Assembly (NCBI GenBank): GCA_023935145.1
Contig: CM043698.1
Location: 70,117,501 to 70,181,500, forward strand
Direction of reading: 5' to 3'
DNA from: Bretschneidera sinensis
Taxonomy: Eukaryota > Streptophyta > Magnoliopsida > Brassicales > Akaniaceae
DNA length: 64,000 nt
Positions 35,641-47,520 of this stretch are shown here, in pieces (position 1 is the first letter of the stretch; each line of letters opens with the position of its first letter). The notes under the pieces are model-generated. The model saw nothing but the letters and a program-made list of their open reading frames with translations. It did no database searches and was not told the DNA's origin. Both the position numbers and the translations under genes were made by a program.

Positions 35641-37275
35641 AATGTGTTGACAATCAGCAATTGAATTAAATTGCTAAAAAGAGCTTGAAAGACAATGAGG
35701 TGACCCACAAATAGTTTTAAGTGTTATGTAACGAGTTAGATTTACTCTTAGTAATCGAGATACATATGAAATATAAAGTTATGATATTTGAATTAATTAT
35801 TGAACTGCAATAATTAGATGATATATGAAAGTTGGTTGATTAATATTATATGAATAATCGATGTGTTAAAAATTTATTATATGAGAAATAATATTATTGA
35901 AATAATGAGTTGATGAAATATATAATGAAAGGATAAATGAAATTCTTGACAAGTTAAGATTGATAATTTGATATGATATATGAGGAGATAATTTAATGAA
36001 TATGACAAAAATAATAATTTTGATAAAGAGCTGGATAGCTAAATTGAATGTTTGTTTTCATATTATTGCTCATATGCATAAAATAAAATACCAGGAAGGC
36101 AGTCGGTCTAACTGAAAATCAAAGACCAGGAAGGCAGTCGGTTTAACTAATAATAAAAGACCGAAAAAACAACTGGTCTAACTGATAATAAAATACCAGG
36201 AAGGCAACCGATTTAACTGATAATAAAAGACTAGGAACGCAGTCGGTTTAGTTGAAAATAAAATATCGAGAAGATAAGTGGTGTAGTTGAAAATAATATA
36301 CCGGGAAAACAATCGGTCTAGCCGAAAAGACCAAGAAAGCAACTGGTTTGGCTGAAACATGTCGACATGTGGGAAGATGTTCCCAGATGATAATATGAAA
36401 TGATCTGATGAAAAAGAAAGAAAAAAAGATAATTTAAATTCATACATAACATTTGTTTTAAATATTGATTATTATTGATTGAGATGCTAAAATATCTGTC
36501 TCGATTGTGAAATTATTGATAAACAAATGAATCTCACATAAAGATAGATATGATGAGAAATAAATGTAAAAGTATGATATGATAACAAAATTATTTGATT
36601 GATTGATTATATGTTGTGAACATCTAATGATGTTGAATAGATAGTCTCAAAATGATTAAATATATGAGAAGTAAAATTAATATGTTAGATGATTAATTTA
36701 ACAATAGATTGATAAATGGTTGGAATTATAATATGAGTAGTGATAATAAAATGTTATTATTGAATCATATGAGATGATAGATGAATGAATATTAGAAGAT
36801 TATTTGAAAGATTGAATGATTATATGTAAAGAAATAGATGATTAATATTGATGAATTAGAAACGATTGAATTATAAGATGTGACTCAAAGTATGTAATCG
36901 AGTACTTCTAGTAAATTTAATTCACTGAGCTTCTGAAGCCACTACTCATTATTAAATAATTTCAGCTATTGGGCAAGACAGATAAATTGTGAGCTGAGAT
37001 TCAGACTAAATCATTTTCTATAAGCAACGTGGTCCATATCCTCAGATTAATGGAAAAAAAATTGTAAATATTCATGCATCATATATTGTATATATTATTT
37101 CAATTGAAATTTTAATAATATAACTTTCATGTTGAGGGTTGAGGATTGATATATATTGATATATATACATTTAGTTTATTGATGTTTTTATATTGTTATA
37201 TATATGTGTTGTGCTAAGATTTCAAAACATAACGACACCGTCTTAGGACTGACCAACCCGAGATGGGTCATTACA
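35640..37275 (+). repeat. Old LTR, same family as 60000-61906
   Basis: Shares with the LTR at 60000-61906, in the same order: GTGTTGACAATCAGCAAT near 35645, GAGGTGACCCACAAATAG near 35697, a block of 'GGAAGGCAGTCGGTCTAAC' repeats, ACATGTGGGAAGATGTTCCC near 36366, a CTGAAGCC stretch near 36935, and the end CCGAGATGGGTCATTACA at 37258-37275. The first 300 bp of the family LTR could not be aligned by eye, so the left limit is a minimum. No primer site follows and no coding domain is next to it, so it is a solo or truncated LTR. Confidence 0.8.
36086..36355 (+). repeat. Minisatellite inside the old LTR (about 34-bp unit)
   Basis: About eight diverged units of the form ACCAGGAAGGCAGTCGGT, each followed by YTAACTGAWAATAAAAG. 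The related LTR at 60000-61906 has a shorter version near 60857-61130. Confidence 0.85.
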
Positions 37276-39350
37276 GTCTTTCCTGAAGCCAATCATTCCA
37301 GGTCTGCTTCATTTTCAGGTATCACGGACCCGACTCGAACCGAACAAGAACTAGTCAACGTACGACCTTCATTTGATAAACTCATATTAAACTCCATAGG
37401 TAGACTTGATTGGATTTAAATACGCCAGACCTATTTTCGACATCAATCATTATAATAAATGGAGTTGCAGTTGGATCCCAAGTAAAACATATATAGTTAT
37501 TTGTCCAATTTTAAATGAAGTAGCATAATGTTTCATCATAAACAACATCAATTATACAAGATTTCAAAAACAGAAGAATCTAATCCTAAAAATCCAACAG
37601 TTAAAAGCTTATGCGTACAATACTATGATTAATTTCAAGCTTCCTCGATCATTATCCTTGTGAATAAGGAGACTTACAATCAAGTTGTCAAGTTTGGAGT
37701 TTTAAAAAATTCGATTTGGAAGATTGACTATCATGAAATTGATCTACGAGTTATAATAATAACATACTTTAGTTATCTATCTTAAATAAACACTGTAATC
37801 AAAAGCATGAGTCTATCTTTTTTTTTTTTTTTTTTTTTTTTTTACAAGGAACTAACAAGTCATATTAGACAATTAGAGTTGTTAGATTTACTGTATGTCC
37901 CGATTATTAGATCAGTTATTTGGCTTATTTATTGTAAAACCCTAAAACTCAATTAATGTTAGCTTATACCCGTGAAATTATTCTAACATTATTTTTCTTG
38001 GGCGACATTAATTAAGATTAATTTTGTAAAACATGTTTTATTTTGAAATTGATTCTCAGGCCAAGTTAACTGAAAAGATTTTATGTACATTTTAAAAAAA
38101 CATTGGTTTGGAGACTACTCTAAACGTCATTCCGATCCAATAAAGTCTTCAAAACCGAATCATGGCGATAACTGTAACTTTTGAGCGACACAGGACCTTT
38201 CATAATCACAAGAATCTATAAACTCGATCGACATGAATCCAACAAGTGGACAAGTGAAAAAGTGTATCTTGTTTACGACAACTTTAGTTTATTTTTTTTA
38301 TAAGATGATTTTAAGTTGAATTTGATACAAATTTGGGTAACCTTTACGTGAAAAAGCGAAATAATATATTCACAGTTGATTGCACCCGGGACAGTCAACA
38401 ATGAAAAGTTACAATCGACTGCAAAAAATTTTTGTCTACAAGACAATCAATTGTGGTTCACTACAATCGACTATGAAAAGTTTCTGCTCGAAAGATAATC
38501 AATTGTGGTAAACCATAGTCAACTGTACAAAGTTTCTGTCTTTAGGGCAATCGATTGTCCAAACGAACAGTCAACTATCTACCCAATACCAGACATGTTT
38601 TTTTTTTTTTTTTTTTTTTACGATTTTTCACTTCCAAATTCCAATTTTCTTCATATCCAATCAACTTTTAAGGGTTCTTATCCATGTTTTATGTGTTCTA
38701 AGTTTTATTAACATTATTAATTCATTCAGTTAGCCTTAATATAGTGTATAACTTTCAAAACATGAATTGAATAAAATTAAAAACCCTAGCATCTACTCTA
38801 TCAAATCCCAATTCTCATAGGAATTTTATCTTGAATAGGGATTTCAAATTCAATTTATAGTAGTTCGTTTTGGATTTTAATAAAAAATCGCCTAATCCCA
38901 ATAAATCACCATAGATAAATTTAGAACAACTAAAAGAGAAATAGATAAAAATTGTGTGCCTTGTTTATGATCCATTATAAGCAACAAAATTGTAACAACA
39001 AATCATTCTGTATTTGGTTGAGGTACTTTCATTTCTTGATTCTCCTTAATTGTTAGCTTTGGTGAGAGAAGTTGTACATCTCGAGAGAAGAATTCTGAAA
39101 ATTAGACATAACCATCTCTTTATATAGTTGCTCTTTGACCCACTCATTACAAACCTAACGTCTGTTATTACCCACAACAACTTGTTAGTTCGTTCCACTG
39201 GAGGAGCATTAATTCTTTATTAGATACTACTCCTACTCCTATTATTTCAATTGTCAATGCAACAAACAAATTAAAAGAGAGAACCAAACATAATAAATGA
39301 AATGAAAATGTAAAAAGCTAATATAGAAAAGAAATCATGAGAGAAGGAAG
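37276..39350. other. Intergenic with LTR-like patch
   Basis: No gene. Homopolymer T runs at about 37819-37842 and 38599-38619. A patch around 38370-38590 carries alternating CAATCGATTG/AGTCAACT words (separate entry). Near 39100-39180 there is a TATATAG motif after a GAGAGAAG-rich stretch, possibly LTR promoter remains; limits could not be set. Confidence 0.4.
38375..38575. repeat. Cluster of CAATCGATTG / AGTCGACT-like words
   Basis: About eight palindrome-related words (CAATCGACT, CAATCAATTG, CAATCGATTG, AGTCAACTGT) alternate with GAAAAGTTTCTG-type spacers at about 25-35 bp spacing. The arrangement resembles the CCAGTCGACTGG clusters of the copia-1 LTR. Confidence 0.7.
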
Positions 39351-39581
39351 GAGGTAGCTACCAATAAATGATATAAATCCCATACAAAAACAAATTCCCC
39401 CTCGAATACAAAAGCTCCCCTAAAAGTCTCCCAAAGAATTCAACCGAATGTATATATAAAAGCTCACATACACGTAGTCAACAAAAAAAAGGCTCCATCA
39501 TCAATGGCAGCCAGTAATATATGAAGGCCAAAAGTAACACCAGAAATTAAAATCTGAGAAACAGAGACAGAGACAATATCT

Positions 39582-41086
39582 CTAGAGTGACAAACAGAGA
39601 AGAGCCCATCCGAAGACCAAGCTTCCAATCATCTTCTGCATTGACCACATCTTCTCTACTCCACTCTGCAATCAATTAAATTGGACAGAAATTCAGCTAA
39701 AAGAATTATATGTAAATTAATCCCACTCTGCAATCAATTAATGGGTAAATTTAGATTGGATCATTTTGAGTCCCTGACAAATCCCAATAAAAAAAGGTTC
39801 CCATGTAGCAGACACTATTGCTGTAAAATGTCAGTGAAATTCATTAAATTTACAATGAAACTTAGATTAATCTAAATAAACCCATGAATTTTTATGCACA
39901 TGTGAGTGATCTAGAATCTCCCATATCTTTTTATATCCAGCCAAAGCTTAAAACAGCCAACTTGCCCACATGTTTGGTTTTGGACTCATCATTTTCTTTT
40001 CTTTATACTTCTTTTGAGGATGACTCAGCACAAGAGAACAAGACATCTAGCCAACCTAAAGATAGGAACTGAAAACACTGGTTGAAACCTAGCCCTCTGG
40101 CTCCGTTGACTGTATCAGAAGCCTATGATACAGTGGGTATCTATTTCCAGCACTAGTAAGTAGTAATTCTTTGCTTTCTCCTACAGTAGAAGTGATGATC
40201 ATATTGTGCTTAAACCACGTGTCATAAATCTAATGGATATCAGTGATGGTAATTGTGATTGTAAACCAATCATATCTTAACACGTGCGGTTTTGCTACAA
40301 TGCGCCTACCCTTAATCACTCAAGCTAAAACCCAGACCAGGAACATCGAAAAGTCAATAGTCAAGTCATAGAGATCTATCGATGTAAACATAATGCAGCT
40401 ATACCAGAACCGCGAGATCTGCACTAAGACCCCACAGACTCAAAGCGCACAACGTATTAAGCTATTTGACGATCATTTTGTAAGATAATATCATGGACTT
40501 AAAAGATGCGTACCTGATCGGTCTGTGCTGACGGGCCTGGGGAGATCGACGGGAGGCTGGGCCCGGGAGCTTCGGTGGGGGGAGCTGGTGGACTAGAAGG
40601 CGCCGGAGTCTTGGCCTTCTTCTTGCTCGGAGCTGGTGCCGGGACTTGAGCCGGTGGAGCCGCCAATGGAGCCGGTGGAGTCGCCAGTGGGGGAGAAGCG
40701 GGAGGTGGAGGGGAAGCAGGGGGAGGAGTTGCCGGTGGTGGAGATGCAGGAGGAGGTGTCGTAGGCGGAGGAGATGCTGGGGGTGGAGAACTCACCGGAG
40801 GGGGAGTTGCCGGAGGAGGAGCGGATACTGGCGGTGGAGTAGCCGGAGGAGGAGAAGTGGTTACTGGTGGCGGAGCTGCTGTAGGAGGTGGAGTGGCAGA
40901 GGGAGGTGGTGCTGTGGTTGTTGGGGTCGGTGGCGCGGTGGTTGCGGCAGGTGGTGATGCGGTTGGGGTTGTGGGTGTTGGAGGCGCCGGTGTAGCTGTC
41001 GGAGAAGTAGCCGGAGATTGGGCTCCGACTCCGGCGATCAAAACCATACAGATAACTGAAAGAGCTACTTTCCGATCGATCGTCAT
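39582..41086 (-). CDS. Lysine-containing classical arabinogalactan protein (2 exons, GPI-anchored)
   Basis: Minus strand; exon 1 41086-40514 (191 codons), intron 40513-39666 (GTACGC...TTGCAG, 848 bp), exon 2 39665-39582 (27 codons plus stop), total 218 residues. Residues 1-22 are a signal peptide (hydrophobic, ending GVGA before Q23). Residues about 23-190 are Pro/Ala/Ser/Thr-rich with many SPPP, TPPPA and APPP units, i.e. arabinogalactan and some extensin-like glycosylation sites; a small Lys-rich patch (KKKAK) lies near 155-159. Exon 2 encodes SGVEKMWSMQ then a hydrophobic tail (IGSLVFGWALLCLSL), a GPI-anchor signal. Expected at the outer face of the plasma membrane and in the wall. It resembles the AGP17/18/19 group; which member is not decidable here. 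Confidence 0.92.
39666..40513 (-). other. Arabinogalactan-protein intron with duplicated 3' splice site
   Basis: The acceptor TTGATTGCAG/AGTGG at 39665/39666 is repeated 62 bp upstream (39727/39728): 19 identical bases (plus strand CCACTCTGCAATCAATTAA) occur at 39661 and 39723. Use of the upstream copy would add 62 nt, shift the frame and stop before the GPI signal. Confidence 0.75.
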
Positions 41087-41184
41087 TCTTTCCTTTTTTG
41101 GTTATCGTGCGCACTCCCTCACTGGTTAATGTGCGCAATCTTGTGTTGAGTGCAGGGCGTGAAGTGAGGAGGGAGACAAGAAGA

Positions 41185-41192
41185 TTTAAATA
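41185..41192 (-). promoter_or_regulatory. TATA-like box of the arabinogalactan-protein gene
   Basis: TATTTAAA on the minus strand, 100 bp before the ATG at 41086; leader between them is short and unstructured. Confidence 0.5.
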
Positions 41193-41241
41193 GAGAGGGG
41201 GCTTTTAGCTTCGGGGTTTGGGGATCAAGATTCAAAAACAT

Positions 41242-41259
41242 GGGGGGGGGGGGGGGGGG
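41242..41259 (+). repeat. Poly-G run (18 bases)
   Basis: Eighteen G in a row about 155 bp upstream of the arabinogalactan-protein start codon; rare in such AT-rich sequence and prone to sequencing length error. Confidence 0.9.
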
Positions 41260-41299
41260 AAGGTTCGGCGTGTAAAGTGTGGGTCCGACATTAGGGTGC

Positions 41300-43660
41300 C
41301 AAACAGATCAGTGGCATCTCGTGATTGGGTTCAGTTTAATGGGCCTACTTTGCATGTGTTTTTCTCTAAAGATCTGGGTGCCACGTTGGTAGATGCTAAT
41401 TACTATGATAATAATTTCTGATAACAACCCATTTTAATTCCTGTAGTACATTTTTACCGCAAATTCTGTCTTAATATCAAATAGCAATACATCCTCTATA
41501 AATAAATAAATAAAAATCAGTTAAATTAATTCCGTCAAGAAAATGTTAAATTAATGTAATTTTGCTGCATGTGTGGTATCCGAAAAACCACATGGTATTT
41601 AAAGGTTAAAACGATATTTTTCCAAAGAAAAAAAATTAATACAGTTCAATGAGAGATGTTTTATTAGTATTTTTTTTAAATATGTCCTTAAATGATACGT
41701 ACAACACATGTAAGTTTTCGTATATATATTTATACTTATCAAAATTAAAAAAAAATTAATCTTTTGTATTGACAATCATTTTTAATTGGCTTTGAATTTT
41801 AATTTTTAGTATCTTATTTGGTTGTGATTATGCACTTTTGTAACATTATGCATATGTAGTAGATCTGATGGAAAGATTTTGAATTCTTAATTTAAATTGA
41901 TTTTTTTTTAATACAATGATATATTTAAAGGATTGTATAAAAGAACAATTTGATAAGGTTATTAAAAACATTTCGTAATTGCTCATAAGAATGGCTACTA
42001 TTAAAATAAGTCAATTATTTTCTATATCATGTTTTACCCACACATAAAACTTTTATATTCTAAAAATATAAAAGATATGAACCAACTATACACATATAAA
42101 AATTATTTATATATATGTTTACATACACGTACAAAAAATTATTTATTGACGAGTCTAATATCCATGTCTGAACTTTTAGAACAATTTTAACCAAGTCTCT
42201 CAATCAAATATTTTAAAGTTTAGCGAGTCAGACACTTAAACACCAATATGTACTCGTCCCCTTTCTAGTATTGAATTGCATGAAAAAAATATGTATTTGA
42301 ATTAAGAAATACAAAAACAATATTTTTATTTTGTAAAAAAATATCATCAATGTGTTCATATATATACATATATATTTACGTATAGTTAATATATATATAC
42401 ATATAACCCCACGAGTAAAAAATTTTAAATCGCCAGTGCATGAATGATAAAACTCTGCCACGCTTTATGATTATTTTCTCTACCCGAGTCTAACAAAGTG
42501 TAACAATGATGAAATTTTTATATGTTCCGAACATTTAATTGATCGATGGAAGAAAGATAACTAAAGTTTATTATTTTATATCTCTTTATAACCACTATTT
42601 ACATGTTTTTTTAACACATAAATTCAACGCATATGTCATGAACATATGAAAATGAAAGAAATTCACGAACAGAGAGAGACCGATGACGTTGAAAGACCTT
42701 CTGGTGGGTTTTGTGTTAGCATGATTATTAGGTTGCTTTGATGCAAAGCTTTTGCTATAATATGATTGTAGGGCTCTTGTGTTGCGTAAATTTTGTGTAA
42801 TATAATGCAATAACGCTTGTACGATAAATGTAAAAGTTAAATAGATTTCACGATTTTTACTTCTTTTCATTGCATGTCAATTTACCATGCATGTATGTAT
42901 CTATGTATAGGGCTAACATTAAAATGCAAAAAGAAGCAAAGTGTGACTTATGGCAACTGTCAAAAGTGATTTGTACTCCAAGTTTTTTCCGATGAAATCA
43001 ATCATCCATTTTTATTTTTAGTTGGTAAGTCGTTGCACCGCCTCCAATTGTGGGGGGCCTAGTTTTGCTGTCTCGAATCAAAATCTTCGCTACTAGAGAA
43101 GAAAACAGCACACTCATAAGAAATGGTTCGGATGTCAAAGTTTGAGATTATTGTATGAAATCATGAGTTTTTTTTTTTTTTTTTTTGTATTCTTATTATC
43201 ATCACAGAATCAATTAAAAAAATTGTTTATTTGATCTGTGGAATATGAAAAATTGTTTGGTGATGAGTTGTTATAGCTAGCCATGATTGTAGCACCAAAA
43301 AGCCAATTATATTTTGGTAGGGTCCTAAGCCCTAATCAACAAAATGACATGATTAACTGGGTTCACCTGTCTTTATCGAATCGGTTACAAATTAGCAGAA
43401 CCCATAAAAAATAATAGAAGAGGCCTTGCTTATAAACCAATCCATACAGAAGGTCTTCTTTTTCCTGTTCGTGCATGACCTCAATTTTAGCCCATTGCAT
43501 GATCATTAACATGGATTAAGTGTTTTAACTTTAAATTAAATGGACCCATTCAGTTTTGACCTCTCACTTTCGCATAATTGCTTTAACATGGCCAACTCAT
43601 TGGAAAAGGCTGGTGACCAAAAAATCAATCATTTTGCTGGTGCATGTATTAAAAATATCG
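41300..43660. other. Intergenic, AT-rich
   Basis: No gene supported. A SINE-like patch near 43020-43090 has TTGGTAAGTCGTTG and TCTCGAATCAAA at A-box/B-box-like spacing; too weak to call. A T run lies at 43167-43187. Confidence 0.4.
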
Positions 43661-43679
43661 GATTTAGATTATTTTAATT

Positions 43680-43990
43680 TCATAAGTGATATTAAATCAA
43701 ATTTAACGATGAAATTAAACGTCATATAAGTAAATGAAGAGAATTTATGTTTATATTTATCATAATAATATTTAATATCACATTAAATTTAATTTTTATT
43801 TTAATTCTTAAATGAATAAAATTTAAATCTGAAAAGTGATATTAAATCAAATTTAATGATAAAATTAAACGTCGCACAAGTAAATGAAGAGAATTTAAAT
43901 CTATATTTATCACGGTAATATTCAATATCATAATAAATTTAATTTTTATTTCAATTCTTAAATAAATAAGATTTAAATCTTAAAAAAATC
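43680..43990. repeat. Direct repeat, 150-bp period, two copies
   Basis: AGTGATATTAAATCAAATTT occurs at 43685 and again at 43835; the following 140 bp also match (GTAAATGAAGAGAATTTA, ATTTAATTTTTATTTYAATT). Each unit ends with TATTTYAATTCTTAAATRAATAA, similar to the arms of the MITE at 56172-56328. Confidence 0.85.
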
Positions 43991-44259
43991 AAAACCTATA
44001 AGACAAATTATTAGAAAGAAATGTTTCCAGAACAAAAAGTATCAGTATATGCTATTAGGCAGTGAAATTGTGAGAGGGACAATTGTTAATGTCACGGGAA
44101 AAAGCTGCGAAATGATAAATTTACCTAGATGAAATCTGTAGGATTATGAGATAATAATGTAAAGGTAATTTTGTTATTTCATACTTTTCTAAACAATAAA
44201 GCTCCCTTATTAGATTCTTGGCTTCATAATTAGATCAAATTTACAAGTAGCTAAGAGAG

Positions 44260-45255
44260 GGTAAATAATATTTTTAGTCCTTTGATTATTCATAATTTTT
44301 TGTTTAGTATTTCAATAGTTTTTTTTTTTTAAATCATATCCTCAACTTTTTATTTTGCCTTATTTTAAACCTACTGTCGGTTATCCATTCAATTTATCTA
44401 TGAAATGCCATGTCATCATTGTAATATGGTATTTCATCTTCTCTTTCTCAATTTCAAATTTTAAGAACTCTAAATACCTTTTTTTCATATTCTCTCTCTG
44501 ACTTTTTTTTTTCTCTCAAATTCCTTCATTTAAACAAAAAAAAAAAATTTAATTTCATCCAAACAAGTTTCTTATAATTTTCGGCTAAATGAGTGAAAAT
44601 TCACATTTTTTTCGCCCTCTCTCTAGAAAGTCTCTTTTCTCTCTTCGATTAAAGAGTCAGAGATGGAGCTCTCCAAGATTCTTTGCTTTCCACCTCAATA
44701 ACAACATAAGCTGGGTGTGCAGTCATTAACATTTATACCCACGGCAGTTAAAAATTTCCCTCCATGCATTTCATTCAGAACAACAACCATTAAAAAATTG
44801 GAAGAAAATAGAGATGTTGGATGTTTGGTTTTGGAATTCTCTCATGGTTTGATTTGAAAAGATAGACCTTTTGGTAAATTGGTTTGCTTTTTATGGCTTA
44901 TTACCCACGAAGAAAAGAGAAATTTATGGTTTTTGTGCTAGCTATTAAGGAAAAACGGAAAATGACAAGTTTTCTCGACAACCAAATAGAGGTAAAAATG
45001 ACAATGTACTTGTTTGTCTCTCACGACATTGTTTTAGATTATTTGGATGTTTATGTCTTATACTATGTGTTTTGTGAATTTAATCGCTTCAATAATTTTA
45101 TGTCATATCACAAAGATGACATGGTATTTCATGGATAAATTAAACGGATAACTGACAATAAAATCAAAATAAAATAAAATTAAAAATTGATGATATAACT
45201 TTAAAAAAAAACTTATTGAGATGTTAAATTAAGAAATCGCAAATGATCAGTTTAC
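44260..45255. mobile_element. Long-TIR element, non-autonomous (MULE-like)
   Basis: About 160-bp terminal inverted repeats: the left arm ends with CTGTCGGTTATCCATTCAAT, TATCTATGAAATGCCATGTC (44375-44414), and the right arm (45117-45160) reads as its reverse complement GACATGGTATTTCATGGATA, AATTAAACGGATAACTGACA. The match continues outwards through TTTTTTAAATCATATCCTCA to a common GTAAAY start. The interior (about 650 bp) is TC-rich then ordinary, without a transposase. No 9-bp target duplication was found, so the superfamily is a guess from arm length. Confidence 0.75.
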
Positions 45256-45523
45256 TACAAATGTTGTTAAAAAAACCTTGTACAACTGCTAAGGGTGGTA
45301 TGAAATATGTTTTATATTATATGAGAGCGCCCAACCCATATTGGATCCTTAAGTCCGAACCAGGCGTAGAGCAAAAGGGATTTGGGGGTGTGGCCATGTT
45401 GGTTGAAACATCATGTCTCTCAAAATCTGAAATGATGACATTCGAGCCACCTCCTCTTGTTGGCCGATTGATATCTTTCCAGCTGATTAAAAATTGACCT
45501 CCACGCCCTCAAATTGAGCTGAC

Positions 45524-45716
45524 TTTTTTTTTTATAGGAAAAAAAAGGATTATTTATAAGGTGCTATAGTAGCCCTATTCTACTTAACTCGAGATCTATT
45601 AATTTATTACAGCGCGAGTTACTATAAGCCATAGTGAAATTTATTAGATTTGAACTCGCAATCTCGATATCGTAATGATTTTTTATCACTAGGTCACCAT
45701 CTCAATAGCTTATCTT
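45524..45716 (-). mobile_element. tRNA-derived SINE
   Basis: Minus strand has a pol III A-box TGACCTAGTG (45687-45696) and a B-box GAGTTCAAATCT (about 45646-45657), about 30 bp apart as in tRNA-derived SINEs, near the 5' end. The 3' end has a T run on the plus strand (45524-45533) that would be its A-tail. Target duplications were not resolved. Confidence 0.55.
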
Positions 45717-45719
45717 CCG

Positions 45720-46450
45720 TGACTTTTGTTTTTTTCTTCTCGAAGGTGTAGGCATGGTGTCTTTTCAACAAAGATACGCAGACATTGAGTCGAACTCAAG
45801 TCTCGCAAAATGTTTTAACTTAAAAATAACTGTTTCATAGTTATAAAACACAAAGTTGATCATCTTACGTTTTGATTTGTTATGTATTCATGTATTGAAT
45901 TTTTAAAATTGATAATCAAAATTTTTATTAATTTTTTTATTCAAATTTTATAGATTTTCTTATTTCCTTTCACTAATGAGGTTAAAACTTAAAATAAATA
46001 ATTTCACCTTTTCTTATTCAAAAATAAACTCTAAATCTAATGAGTTTTTATATTTGTTAATATAGAATTGAGGTTTGGATTTGAAATTAGAGTGAAATCA
46101 TAATTTTTTTAATAATTTGTTATTGAAAAATATATGATATTATTTTGATATTACAAACTCCTATTTTACTTGATATTTTTTATGTTTGTTTTATATGATT
46201 TTTATTAAACAGATACTATATACATTTAGAGCCATGGTTATTTTAATCACAACATAAACCCGTTATATCTCATTACTCATATAGAAGCAGAAAGAATCTT
46301 CTAAATTCATCTCTTACCTCAAAAGCTCCAATAATCATAATAATTATTGATCTGAAAATTCGAACTCGGTCTTCAAAAATTAATAATTTGATTTCATTCA
46401 ATTTTATATTTAATACAAAAATTGTGACAAAGTTGCTTATATGTCACAAG
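45720..46450. other. Intergenic, AT-rich
   Basis: No gene. The last 120 bp (46331-46450) are nearly repeated at 49126-49250, on the other side of the solo LTR. Confidence 0.6.

Positions 46451-46451
<1 letters not shown>

Positions 46452-46507
<56 letters not shown>
46452..46507. repeat. (TA)n microsatellite
   Basis: 28 uninterrupted TA units. Confidence 0.95.
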
Positions 46508-46509
<2 letters not shown>

Positions 46510-47384
46510 TATAACAATTCCAGCGTAACATTTAAGCAATGACGTGGACGTTGACATGTACATACCACTTAATTATCAAATTACTTCTTTCAAATAAAGT
46601 ATACTTACTTTCAAATTTAAATATTTACATGTTTTATCTTATTAACTAACAAATCTATTTAATCTCTCAAATAATTTTTTCAAATAAAATATATTTACTT
46701 TCAAATTCAAATATTTGTGATAGAAATACTTTGTGTGATGTTTTTAATACATTTCCTACCCTAATTGGCTATGTAATTCTCTTAACTTTGCTATTTTGAG
46801 CTTAGTTTCTATTCTTAATGTTTAGAGAGCTTGTAAATGTGAGAATAACAAAAGAAGGTGCAAAAGATGAGTTTCCTTAGTTACTTTAGGAAATCTAAGT
46901 GGATCAATAAAATAGTCTTATCATTCTAAGAAACTTTTCTAATTTGGAAACTTGCATTTTTATATCTTTCTTTTTTCTAATTATGGAAACTTTCTTTATT
47001 TATTATTTTTTGATTTCTTTGTAAGGAATTTCCACCTTGGAATTTCGGGAGGACCCAACGACTAAACTTAAAATTGTCATATCTTCTTGCACGCATCTCC
47101 AAATTGGCTGAAACTTGTTGGGTTGGAAAGATGACGTCTTGAACTTCAATTTGGACCTAAGAAAGTCTAAAAAATGATATCATTTGAGCCTGTTATAATG
47201 GTCCTAAACCTAGTAGGCTGTTGCATTAAAATTTTCTTCCACTTTGGGCTTGAACCTTGCACCTTGCTTAGTTAACAAAAGTATAATGTGATTTTTGTTG
47301 GGCAGGCCCATGTTAGGTTGGACATACCCATGTCATTAATTTACCTTCTAAATAAGCCCAACCGAAACCATATTTTTTTATTTC

Positions 47385-47520
47385 TAATTGTACACAGCCC
47401 AAAACCTTAATTTCTCTCCTAATTTTGCACAAGCCAGCCACCTATTTTTATTTCTCATTGTGCACAGCCCAAAACCCTAATTTCTCTCCTAATTTTGTAC
47501 AAGTCGGCCACCTATTATTT
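47385..47520 (+). repeat. Tandem duplication inside the solo LTR (about 73 bp x2)
   Basis: CACAGCCCAAAACCYTAATT with TCTCTCCTAATTTTGYACAAG occurs twice in a row, with further short ACCCTAATTT words up to 47670. Confidence 0.85.

Noticed and set aside
40593..41138. Ser-rich 181-codon minus frame and Arg-rich plus frames over the arabinogalactan-protein exon
   Set aside because: Out-of-phase readings of the Pro/Ala/Thr codon repeats in the real exon.
44884..45138. 84-codon open frame
   Set aside because: Lies between and into the right arm of the long-TIR element, with no domain; ends inside the inverted repeat.
45243..45497. 84-codon open frame with MISLLQMLLKK...LVGRLISFQL
   Set aside because: Starts in the inverted-repeat end and has no recognisable family. 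It may be a fragment of a repeat but cannot be supported as a gene.
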